Of a DNA stretch of 6,810 bases, positions 1 to 5,980 are shown piece by piece. How positions within the stretch are numbered: position 1 is the first letter of the stretch; each line of letters opens with the position of its first letter. This stretch comes from Candidatus Aerophobota bacterium (GTDB taxonomy: Bacteria; Aerophobota; Aerophobia; Aerophobales; B3-G15). Both the position numbers and the translations under genes were made by a program. Location of the stretch: contig JAUWJM010000090.1 of assembly GCA_030607715.1 (NCBI GenBank), forward strand, positions 1-6,810, in the 5' to 3' direction. The notes beneath the pieces are model-generated. The model saw only the letters and a list, made by a program, of their open reading frames with translations, did no database searches and was not told the origin of the DNA.

Positions 1-345
1 CCCAGCGAGGAAATACGTGATAATGTTGTAAGGGAGACTCGTAAGGCAGGGATCATTACTGGTCCAAAGGGATTGAATAACCTCACTATGCCTGAGTGGC
101 ACCAGCACATTTATTATCAAATTCCCAGCCTGGTCAAGAAAAAGGGGCTTAATTCCACTGGTCGTCCCTGGACAGACCCACTCAACGAGTTTGCCAAGAA
201 TTATTCTTATGACAAAGGCACCTGTCCGTCTGCAGATGACCTTATTGCACGTACCAGTCTTCTATCCATATGCCCGACGTTGACCGATGAGGTTTGTGAC
301 CGTATCGTGGAAGAATTTCAGAAGGCAGCTAAGAAGTATATGTAG
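1..345 (+). CDS. DegT/DnrJ/EryC1/StrS-family aminotransferase, C-terminal part (5' truncated)
   Basis: The frame is open from base 1 and ends at TAG 343-345, giving the last 114 residues of a gene that starts before the window. The sequence shows the usual C-terminal lobe of this PLP-dependent family: an IYYQIPSLVKKKG stretch, then the segment YDKGTCPSADDLIARTSLL followed by a CPTLTDEVCDRIVEEFQKA helix. This matches the family pattern in which a G-x-CP-x-A-x-x-L stretch precedes an R-x-L strand and an LT-(E/D) terminal helix. Members transfer amino groups to keto-sugars or related compounds using a Schiff-base lysine, which would lie upstream and is not visible. A TTG at 73 would give a shorter reading, but the upstream codons continue the same protein, so it is not a start. 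The assignment rests on the C-terminal pattern only; the substrate cannot be told. Confidence 0.82.
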   Translation, partial: PSEEIRDNVVRETRKAGIITGPKGLNNLTMPEWHQHIYYQIPSLVKKKGLNSTGRPWTDPLNEFAKNYSYDKGTCPSADDLIARTSLLSICPTLTDEVCDRIVEEFQKAAKKYM

Positions 346-367
346 TTTTAAGATTAAAACTACATAT
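338..367 (+). terminator. Perfect 13-bp inverted repeat over the aminotransferase stop codon
   Basis: Bases 338-350 (ATATGTAGTTTTA) are the exact reverse complement of 355-367, with a 4-base loop AGAT. The stop codon TAG 343-345 sits in the left arm. The stem is AT-rich and is not followed by a clear T run, so it is not a textbook Rho-independent terminator. It could instead block 3' exonuclease decay, act as a weak terminator, or serve as a protein-binding palindrome. The repeat is seen directly; its function is inferred. Confidence 0.4.
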
Positions 368-373
368 GGTGCT

Positions 374-434
374 CAAGCAAAAAATAAAGTAACGGAGAGG
401 TGGTGATGATAATCGTTAGCTACAATTTTGCTTG
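374..434. repeat. Widely spaced inverted repeat CAAGCAAAA / TTTTGCTTG
   Basis: CAAGCAAAA at 374-382 is the exact reverse complement of TTTTGCTTG at 426-434, with 43 bases between. The right copy overlaps the proposed -35 element. Paired half-sites around a promoter could bind a sugar-responsive repressor, or the arms could pair in the transcript if transcription starts upstream. A 9-base match at this distance in A/T-rich sequence may be chance. Confidence 0.25.
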
Positions 435-457
435 GCTAAAATCTTGTTAAATATATT
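428..457 (+). promoter_or_regulatory. Possible sigma-70-like promoter for the transporter genes
   Basis: TTGCTT (428-433) and TATATT (452-457) are separated by 18 bases. The -10 matches TATAAT at 5 of 6 positions; the -35 matches TTGACA at only 3 of 6. It lies about 70 bases upstream of the binding-protein start, in the only sizeable gap before the transporter genes. In AT-rich DNA such matches arise by chance, so this is tentative. Confidence 0.3.
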
Positions 458-462
458 GTGGT

Positions 463-489
463 GCTTCTCATAACGAAAGAGAGAGAAGC
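463..489 (+). promoter_or_regulatory. Possible 5'-UTR hairpin before the binding-protein gene
   Basis: GCTTCTC (463-469) pairs exactly with GAGAAGC (483-489), leaving a 13-base loop. It lies just downstream of the proposed -10 box and about 25 bases ahead of the ribosome binding site, where it could protect the messenger 5' end or act as an operator. No riboswitch family is recognisable. Confidence 0.25.
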
Positions 490-528
490 GAAAAAAGAGT
501 ACAAAATATACCTAAAGGAGGTATTCAG

Positions 529-1824
529 ATGTTTAAACGATGGAAGAGCTTAAAGATGGTTCTAGTCTTAGCATTAGCGGCTGTAATGCTCACAAGCTGG
601 GTAGCTTTTTCTGCAGCCGAAACTGTTACCATTACCTGGGCAACTGATTCTAAGTCTGGCCCTCCCGGGTTTAAAATGCGTGAGGATGTAATAATAAAGC
701 TGTTCGAAGAGAGGAATCCCGGTATTAAAGTTAAGCTTCAACAATGCGTGGGTACGTGGCAGGATAAGATTACTGCTCAATTTGCTGCCGGTAATCCCCC
801 TGACGTGGTTATAGCTTTCGGTCCTGCTCTTCGAAAGTGGGTAGACACCGGACAAGGTCTATGTTTAGATGATTATGTAACTGAAGAGGTGAAGGATTAT
901 GATCCAAAAGTAGTAGCTCTTTATGGATATGGGCTAGATGGCCGACTATATACTCTGCCGGCGACTTTTGGTTGGTTCACTCTGTTTTACAACAAAGATA
1001 TGTTTGATAAAGCTGGGGTATCCTATCCGGATAATTCCTGGGATTGGAATAGCTTGTTGGAAGCTTCAAAGAAGCTGACCAAGAAAGAGTCGGGTAAGCC
1101 GGGTGAATTTGGCTATCAGGTTGTGGGTTTCTTAGACTGGAATCTATCTCAGTTCATTTGGCAAAACGGCGGTCATGTGACACCAAATGATGTAGATCCT
1201 GGAGATACGATACTTATTGACTCTCCTGAAGCGATAGAGGCTTTAGAATTTGTGCACGATATGGTGTGGAAGCACCATGTTGCCCCAAAGCCGGCAGAGA
1301 TGGGAGATCTACAGGCGTGGAACACTTTCTTGTTTGGTAGAGTTGCTATGCAGATAAATGGATATACGGACTTTAAATTTAATACAGAGGGAGCTAAATT
1401 CAGATGGGATATTGCCCAATTACCTAAAGGTCCTGTTAAAAGAGCAGTTCGAGGATCTGGTGATGGAATAATGGTTTCTCGACGAACTAAATATCCGGAT
1501 GAGGCGGTAAAATTTTTAAGATTTTATGTCAGTCCAGAAGTGCAAGAGATCCTTATGAAAGAGGAAGGACTGACGACGGGTCGACTCTCTATACAGGCAA
1601 GATATGCAGAATTAGCTCCGTTTCCAAATCTTAATTTGAAAGCTTTCTCAAAGGATGCTCCATATGCGATACCTGCTGGGCGGTTTTTCAAGGATGCTCC
1701 TAAAGTGTACGAAATGCTGACCCCGGTGTTAGAGAAGATTTTTGTTTTGAACAAGCTTTCGGTTAAGGAGGGAATTCCAGAGATAAGTGAGAAGATTAAT
1801 GCATACCTGGCAAAAGCTGAATAG
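529..1824 (+). CDS. ABC sugar transporter, extracellular family 1 substrate-binding protein
   Basis: This 431-residue protein captures a sugar or oligosaccharide outside the inner membrane and delivers it to the permeases encoded next. It starts at ATG 529 behind an excellent Shine-Dalgarno AAAGGAGGT (514-522). Residues 1-31 form a Sec signal peptide: basic MFKRWKSLK, a hydrophobic VLVLALAAVMLTSWVAF core, and a likely cut after the Ala-Ala at 29-30. There is no lipobox Cys, so the mature protein is probably soluble in the periplasm. Family marks include PPDVVIAF (90-97), GLDGRLYTLP (135-144), FYNKDMFDKAG (153-163), the WDWNSLLEASKKLTK helix (171-185) and FGRVAMQINGY (269-279). Length is normal for the SBP_bac_1 group. 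Many aromatic residues (for example W149, W171, W203, W211) suit carbohydrate stacking, but the ligand cannot be read from the sequence. Confidence 0.93.
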   Translation: MFKRWKSLKMVLVLALAAVMLTSWVAFSAAETVTITWATDSKSGPPGFKMREDVIIKLFEERNPGIKVKLQQCVGTWQDKITAQFAAGNPPDVVIAFGPALRKWVDTGQGLCLDDYVTEEVKDYDPKVVALYGYGLDGRLYTLPATFGWFTLFYNKDMFDKAGVSYPDNSWDWNSLLEASKKLTKKESGKPGEFGYQVVGFLDWNLSQFIWQNGGHVTPNDVDPGDTILIDSPEAIEALEFVHDMVWKHHVAPKPAEMGDLQAWNTFLFGRVAMQINGYTDFKFNTEGAKFRWDIAQLPKGPVKRAVRGSGDGIMVSRRTKYPDEAVKFLRFYVSPEVQEILMKEEGLTTGRLSIQARYAELAPFPNLNLKAFSKDAPYAIPAGRFFKDAPKVYEMLTPVLEKIFVLNKLSVKEGIPEISEKINAYLAKAE

Positions 1825-1850
1825 TATCTCATCTCTCTAGACAGAGGTTC

Positions 1851-1877
1851 GTTGGGGGGGAATATTTCCCCCTCAAC
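1851..1877 (+). terminator. GC-rich intercistronic hairpin between binding protein and first permease
   Basis: Bases 1851-1862 (GTTGGGGGGGAA) pair with 1866-1877 (TTCCCCCTCAAC) as a 12-bp stem with one G-T wobble and a 3-base loop TAT. It sits 26 bases after the binding-protein stop and 36 bases before the permease start. Only a short TTT follows, so it is more likely a partial terminator or an RNA-stabilising stem than a full stop. In maltose-type operons an element at this place keeps binding-protein messenger more abundant than permease messenger; the same role is inferred here. Confidence 0.55.
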
Positions 1878-1913
1878 ATCTTTGTAAGGTCTCAAATATG
1901 AGGAGGAAAGGAG

Positions 1914-2855
1914 ATGAAGTTGAGAAAAAGGGGTATTAGACATTTAACCCGAGGTGAAAAAAGAGAGGAAATTGCCGGTTACCTTTTTATTCTACCGTGG
2001 CTTATAGGCCTTTCAGCATTTACGGCTGGACCTATGGTGGTCTCTTTAGTTTTAAGTTTCTTTAAGGCCGATATGCTTACCCCGGCCGAGTTTATTGGCT
2101 TAAGGAACTATAGAGACCTATTTTCATTTGATGACACTATCTCCCTTTTTTGGAAGACACTCTGGAACACTGGCTATTACACTTTTTTAAGTGTTCCCTT
2201 GGGCCTTATGGCTGGCTTTACAGTTGCCTTGTTATTAAACCGAAAAATAAAGTTCTTAGGACTTTTTAGAACTATTTACTATTTACCAGTGGTAGTCTCT
2301 GGAGCAGCCGTTGCTCTACTCTGGCTCTGGATATTTAACCCGGAATACGGAATACTCAATTATATCCTTTCTTTATTTGGCATAAGAGGGCCGGGATGGA
2401 TCTACACCGAAGAATGGGCTAAGCCGGCTCTTATTGTGATGAGTCTTTGGGGTGCAGGGGGCTCTATGCTTATTTACTTAGCTGGTCTACAAGGTATCCC
2501 CACTCAGCTTTATGAGGCAGCGGAGATTGATGGGGCCAGTAGCTGGCAGAAGCTTCTTCGCATTACTTTACCTATGATGACTCCAACCATTTTCTTTACC
2601 CTGGTAATGGGTATTATTGGCTCTTTTCAGATATTCATCGCTGCCTATATGATGACCGGGGGAGGCCCTAATAACGCTACTATGGTGTACGTGCTTTACC
2701 TATATAATCTAGCCTTCCGGCAGTTCAGGATGGGTTTCGCTAGTTCTCTGGCCTGGATCTATTTTGGCATAGTTATGGCCTTTGTTGCCTTAATATTTAA
2801 AAGTTCACCAGCCTGGGTTTATTATGAAACTGAAGTTTTAAAGGGGAGAAGATAA
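1914..2855 (+). CDS. ABC sugar transporter permease, MalF/UgpA-like
   Basis: This 313-residue integral membrane protein is one of two subunits forming the sugar channel. ATG 1914 has AGGAGG at 1901-1906 with 7-base spacing. A basic N-terminal tail (residues 1-19) precedes the first helix at about 21-50, with further hydrophobic segments near 85-108, 118-142, 171-192, 222-245 and 275-296, the six-helix layout usual for the family. The cytoplasmic EAA loop that docks the ATPase is clear at 201-220: EAAEIDGASSWQKLLRITLP, with the invariant Gly at 207. The GGGPNNAT segment (249-256) before the last helix is also typical of MalF/UgpA-type subunits. It follows the binding protein by 89 bases and runs directly into the second permease, so they are surely co-transcribed. 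No ATPase gene is nearby, as is common for CUT1 systems that share one MsmK/UgpC-like ATPase. Confidence 0.93.
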   Translation: MKLRKRGIRHLTRGEKREEIAGYLFILPWLIGLSAFTAGPMVVSLVLSFFKADMLTPAEFIGLRNYRDLFSFDDTISLFWKTLWNTGYYTFLSVPLGLMAGFTVALLLNRKIKFLGLFRTIYYLPVVVSGAAVALLWLWIFNPEYGILNYILSLFGIRGPGWIYTEEWAKPALIVMSLWGAGGSMLIYLAGLQGIPTQLYEAAEIDGASSWQKLLRITLPMMTPTIFFTLVMGIIGSFQIFIAAYMMTGGGPNNATMVYVLYLYNLAFRQFRMGFASSLAWIYFGIVMAFVALIFKSSPAWVYYETEVLKGRR

Positions 2856-2923
2856 CGCAGATAAAACAACGAGAGAGAATAAGTCTATGGTCCAGAAAAA
2901 GCTTTCGGGAAAAGATAACCAAT

Positions 2924-3730
2924 TTGTCTGCTTATATAGTCATCTTAATGGGAGCTGCTGTTTTATTGATTCCCTTTTTCTGGATGATTTCCACCTCCCT
3001 TAAGCCAACCAATCAGGTATTCATCTTTCCACCCATCTGGATTCCCAGACCAATTATGTGGGAGAACTATGTTAAGGCCTGTCAATTGCTACCTGTGGGT
3101 ACCTTCTTCAAAAATACCTTTATTTATGTGGGATTCTGCGTTGTCGGCGAGACTCTCGTATCCTCCTTTGTGGCCTTTGGTTTTGCCAGGCTGCGGTTTA
3201 GAGGAAGTACCATCCTCTTTTTCGTTCTCCTGGCAACCATGATGATTCCACGCCAGGTGACCATGATTCCTCTATATGTACTCTTTGCCCGCCTTGGCTG
3301 GATTAATTCTTACAAACCCTTAATTGTCCCTGTCTATTTTGGCAATGCCTTTTTAATATTTCTCTTGAGGCAATTCTTCAGGACGATTCCTAAAGAGATG
3401 GATGATGCAGCGAAAATTGATGGCTGTGGCTTCCTCGGTATATATTCAAGGATTGCCTTGCCTATAGCCAAGCCTGCCCTGGGTGTTATAGCCATTTTTT
3501 CTTTTCAGGGGACCTGGCAATATCTTATGGGTCCACTTATCTATCTAAACGATATGGAGAAATTCCCCATAGCTCTTGGTTTAAGGGCTTTTCAAACATC
3601 CCTTGGTCGGGTAGATTGGACATCCTTAATGGCAGTTTCAACATTAGCTATGATTCCCGTTCTTGCTCTTTTCTTCATTGCCCAAAAGTATTATATTCAG
3701 GGAATAACCCTGACCGGGGTTAAGGGATAA
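2924..3730 (+). CDS. ABC sugar transporter permease, MalG/UgpE-like (start uncertain)
   Basis: This is the partner permease, 268 residues if counted from TTG 2924. The ATPase-docking loop at 161-180 reads DAAKIDGCGFLGIYSRIALP, with Asp in place of the usual Glu and Cys after the conserved Gly. The C-terminus YYIQGITLTGVKG is the normal ending of MalG-type subunits, and IPFFWMISTSLKP (15-27) is the normal end of helix 1. TTG 2924 leaves only a few residues ahead of helix 1 and has no good ribosome site. The frame is open back to 2834, and the extra codons give a basic amphipathic tail (RERISLWSRKSFREKITN) like that of relatives. No ATG, GTG, TTG or CTG occurs in that stretch. An ATA at 2852 overlaps the upstream TAA as ATAA, next to GGGGAG at 2843-2848, so a start upstream of 2924 is likely. 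Identity as a permease is firm; only the start is in doubt. Confidence 0.9.
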   Translation: MSAYIVILMGAAVLLIPFFWMISTSLKPTNQVFIFPPIWIPRPIMWENYVKACQLLPVGTFFKNTFIYVGFCVVGETLVSSFVAFGFARLRFRGSTILFFVLLATMMIPRQVTMIPLYVLFARLGWINSYKPLIVPVYFGNAFLIFLLRQFFRTIPKEMDDAAKIDGCGFLGIYSRIALPIAKPALGVIAIFSFQGTWQYLMGPLIYLNDMEKFPIALGLRAFQTSLGRVDWTSLMAVSTLAMIPVLALFFIAQKYYIQGITLTGVKG

Positions 3731-3870
3731 GGGACCAGGAAAGCTCACCTATAAGTAAAAAACAGAAGATACATATACGGGGAGATTTAGATATGTGTTC
3801 CAAGTCATAAGAGGATTCTGAATTTAGAATAAATCCATCATCTCCAGAGCTTTAGGAGGAGGGAAAAATT
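3731..3870. other. Spacer between transporter and enzyme genes
   Basis: This 140-base gap holds no open frame of interest. It contains two weak dyads: ACATAT 3771-3776 with ATATGT 3791-3796, and ATTCT 3815-3819 with AGAAT 3826-3830. Neither is followed by a T run, so no terminator is supported. I found no convincing -35/-10 pair. The gap is longer than those between the transporter genes, so a separate promoter for the downstream genes is possible but not shown. It ends in the strong ribosome site AGGAGGAGGG (3854-3863). Confidence 0.4.
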
Positions 3871-4953
3871 ATGGGATTAACTCATGTTAAAGAAAAGACA
3901 TTAGAGTATGTAGAGAAAATGCGGGTGAAGGAGCAGCCTTATGGTCGTTATTGCTGCAATGATTCTAGTTCTAGACCTGTGCTCTATGCCTCTACCTATG
4001 CGGCAATGACTAAGCATCTCTATGGTGACTTAAAGAACCTCTCAGAAAGGGAAAGAAAAGAGTGGGTTATTTACTTACAATCCTATCAGGAAGAAAATGG
4101 TCTATTTACTGACCCGATAGCTGTTAATTCTGAATTTTGGAAGGAGAAAAAATGGAATAATTATGGTCAACTTCATTTTGCTTTACATGTAATTGGTGCC
4201 TTCGGTGCTCTGGGTGCTAAAATTAAGAAGCCATTTAGGACAATCGAACCATTCAAAAAGAAGGATTATATACTCTCTTGGTTGGAAGCTCGCAACTGGA
4301 AAGATACTTATCATACTGGTAATGAGATTCAGAATTTAATGGTTCTCTTACAATATGCCAGAAATTTTCATAAAGATAAAAAAGCTGGAGAAGTAGTCAA
4401 TTGGATATTTAATTACCTGGATAAGAAACAGATTTCGAAGACGGGACTTTGGGGAGAAGAGAGTAATACACCAGAAGGTATTTCTCGACAGGTACAGGGC
4501 ACCTACCATTTTCTTCTTCTCTACCTCTATGATAATAGAGAAATAAATTATAAAGAGAGGATTGTTGATAGTTGTCTTGCTACCCAGAATGAGGTGGGCG
4601 GTTTTGGGGTTAATCTTAATTCAAGTGCTTGCGAAGATATCGATTCCATAGACCCCTTAGCAAGATTTTCTTTTTCAATCTCCTACCGCAGAGAAGATAT
4701 CAAATTAGCTTTAAAAAAAACTTTAAACTGGGTTCTCAGCAATCAAAATGATGACGGGGGTTTTGTTTTCTCCCGTGGTGGAAGATGTGAATGTGGCACT
4801 TCCAATATATATTCTGAACCAGATGAAAGTGCTATGTTTCCTACCTGGTTCAGGACGCTTTCTCTATCTTATATAGGGATGGTGCTTCCTGAGTTAGTTG
4901 CCGGGGTCAATTGGAACTTTATGCATTGTCCAGGACACCAGTTCTGGAAATAA
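3871..4953 (+). CDS. Prenyltransferase/squalene-cyclase-like repeat protein (probable alpha/alpha toroid)
   Basis: This 360-residue protein has no signal peptide or membrane segment and is probably cytoplasmic. ATG 3871 follows AGGAGGAGGG (3854-3863) with 7-base spacing. Several helix-ending repeats share the Q-x-x-x-GG/GLF pattern of the terpene cyclase/protein prenyltransferase toroid fold: LQSYQEENGLFTD (69-81), LDKKQISKTGLWGE (183-196), CLATQNEVGGFG (235-246) and VLSNQNDDGGFVFS (288-301). An acidic stretch CEDIDSIDPLARFS (254-267) lies between the last two. The N-terminal region is Cys-rich (YCCN, 27-30), and further Cys and His residues occur at 306, 308, 353 and 356 (CECGT; CPGHQFW). 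Its place between a sugar transporter and an SGNH hydrolase argues against lipid cyclisation. Toroid folds also serve glycan-active enzymes, so it may act on a carbohydrate. The specific function is not recognised; the fold call rests on repeat pattern only. Confidence 0.75.
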   Translation: MGLTHVKEKTLEYVEKMRVKEQPYGRYCCNDSSSRPVLYASTYAAMTKHLYGDLKNLSERERKEWVIYLQSYQEENGLFTDPIAVNSEFWKEKKWNNYGQLHFALHVIGAFGALGAKIKKPFRTIEPFKKKDYILSWLEARNWKDTYHTGNEIQNLMVLLQYARNFHKDKKAGEVVNWIFNYLDKKQISKTGLWGEESNTPEGISRQVQGTYHFLLLYLYDNREINYKERIVDSCLATQNEVGGFGVNLNSSACEDIDSIDPLARFSFSISYRREDIKLALKKTLNWVLSNQNDDGGFVFSRGGRCECGTSNIYSEPDESAMFPTWFRTLSLSYIGMVLPELVAGVNWNFMHCPGHQFWK

Positions 4954-5002
4954 GTCTGTTTACAGTTTGAGAGTGGACAGAACTTCTAAAAAGTTGTCAG
5001 GA

Positions 5003-5641
5003 ATGAAAGCAGGTTGTAACCGGGTGAAAAAGAAAAAATCAGTTTTTGTATTGGAAGATAGTATATCAATTCATTATGGTCTATATCTAAAAAAATTTCT
5101 GAATGAGATTTTTAACTATGACCGAAAAAGGGAAGAAAAGCAGGTATCAGAAAATTTAGATAATCCTGTTGGAGCTAACGGTGGAGATAGCAGGATGATT
5201 TTGCGATATTTACATGAGCAATCAGCAGAAGAATTTAAATATGATATATTACTCTTAAATTGTGGTCTTCATGATATAAGAACGGATCCAAAAACAAATA
5301 AAAAGCAAGTTGGGATTGAAGAGTATGTAGAAAACCTACAAGAAGTGTTGACCCTATTATGTGAAATGGAGAGGAATACACTTTGGATTAATATAACCCC
5401 AGTTGATGATAAACAGCATAATAGTAGAGGGAAAGACTTCAAAAGGTATAATAAAGATATAATTAATTATAACAAAGTTGCCGATGAACTTATGAGAGAA
5501 CATAAAGTACCTATTATTGACTTATATTTTTTTACCAAGAATTTAGGTGAAGATATTCATATTGATGGAGTGCATTTCAAAAATAAGATTAGAGCATTGC
5601 AAGCTGCATTTATTGCTGGGTACGTTTGTAATCTTCCATAG
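5003..5641 (+). CDS. SGNH/GDSL-like hydrolase family protein
   Basis: Counting from ATG 5003 gives 212 residues. The four SGNH blocks are visible in order: SVFVLEDSISIHYG (13-26) with the likely nucleophile Ser20; NGGDSRM (59-65) with the block II Gly; LLNCGLHDI (84-92), where the usual Asn of G-x-N-D is His90; and HIDGVHF (186-192), supplying the catalytic Asp188 and His191 pair. Members are esterases or acylhydrolases, often removing acetyl groups from sugars. No signal peptide is present, so action in the cytoplasm on an imported substrate is likely. The frame is open further upstream, overlapping the toroid gene, but those codons do not resemble the family. ATG 5003 has only a poorly spaced AGGA, and GTG 5024 (giving 205 residues beginning at the KKKKSVF strand) is an equally good start. 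In block I, Glu replaces the normal Gly of GDS. The gene is very AT-rich compared with the transporter genes. Confidence 0.83.
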   Translation: MKAGCNRVKKKKSVFVLEDSISIHYGLYLKKFLNEIFNYDRKREEKQVSENLDNPVGANGGDSRMILRYLHEQSAEEFKYDILLLNCGLHDIRTDPKTNKKQVGIEEYVENLQEVLTLLCEMERNTLWINITPVDDKQHNSRGKDFKRYNKDIINYNKVADELMREHKVPIIDLYFFTKNLGEDIHIDGVHFKNKIRALQAAFIAGYVCNLP

Positions 5642-5698
5642 AATGTCAGTTCTAAAGGATAGTACCGTCAAAGATAGCATGAAAGGACAAAGGAGAAA

Positions 5699-5980
5699 AT
5701 GAACTGTAGGGAAAGATTTTTAAAGGTAATGAACTTTGAGCCAGTTGACCATCCTATTTACTGGGAAGTGGAGGGTTTCGTATTTAGTAAATATGGCACT
5801 GATACAAGCAGCACCATTGACCGTTGGAAAAAAGAAGGCCTTTCTCTTCCTTTTGGAATAGATATAAGAGACTATTTTGGTTTTGATCATTTTGAAGAAG
5901 GGATAGACCTTTGTCTTGATGGTGGCAGGCCTTTATTCGAGGAGATTACTATAGAAGAGACTAAAGAATATAGAATTTGA
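5699..5980 (+). CDS. URO-D-like superfamily protein, N-terminal segment ended by an in-frame TGA
   Basis: ATG 5699 follows AAGGAG (5690-5695) closely and opens with MNCRERFLKVMNFEPVDHPI, the characteristic first helix of uroporphyrinogen-decarboxylase-like proteins outside the HemE group. The next residues (YWEVEGF, then WKKEGLSLPFGIDIRDYFGFD) continue the normal N-terminal lobe. Translation as written stops at TGA 5978-5980 after 93 residues, far short of the roughly 340-380 residues usual for the superfamily. The codons that follow in the same frame continue the domain without any gap (see the next entry), so this is one gene broken, or recoded, at one codon rather than a true small protein. 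The gap after the SGNH stop is 57 bases, so the gene belongs to the same transcription unit. Relatives include methyltransferases such as MtaA and many proteins of unknown role beside sugar genes. Confidence 0.8.
   Translation: MNCRERFLKVMNFEPVDHPIYWEVEGFVFSKYGTDTSSTIDRWKKEGLSLPFGIDIRDYFGFDHFEEGIDLCLDGGRPLFEEITIEETKEYRI
5978..5980 (+). other. In-frame TGA within the URO-D-like gene
   Basis: The codon lies between EEYRI-like residues (ETKEYRI) and RGGDGVTLKRLKK. In this family that is an uninterrupted hairpin leading into the TMPQWLDFP segment. It is one base from CGA, AGA, GGA, TGG, TGC and others. It is followed by C (UGAC), a leaky stop context in Escherichia coli. A short dyad GGAG-TCA-CTCT (5993-6003) lies downstream but is too small to support a selenocysteine insertion element. 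Confidence 0.7.

Noticed and set aside
406..450. 14-residue possible leader peptide (ATG 406 to TAA 450) behind GGAGAGG
   Set aside because: The ribosome site is fair, but the peptide shows no regulatory codon run, and the best promoter guess lies within it. A chance small frame is more likely.
574..855. 93-codon open frame on the - strand
   Set aside because: It lies fully inside the binding-protein gene, has no recognisable domain and no family-like sequence; it is a shadow frame.
1524..1943. 139-codon open frame on the - strand
   Set aside because: It overlaps the end of the binding protein, the hairpin and the start of the permease. The + strand genes are certain and this frame shows no domain.
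3705..3722. 6-bp dyad TAACCC/GGGTTA at the end of the second permease
   Set aside because: It lies in the conserved coding C-terminus and has no T run, so a terminator is not supported.
4898..5002. N-terminal extension of the SGNH gene back to TTG 4898
   Set aside because: It would overlap the toroid gene by 56 bases, has no ribosome site, and the added residues do not look like the family; ATG 5003 or GTG 5024 fit better.
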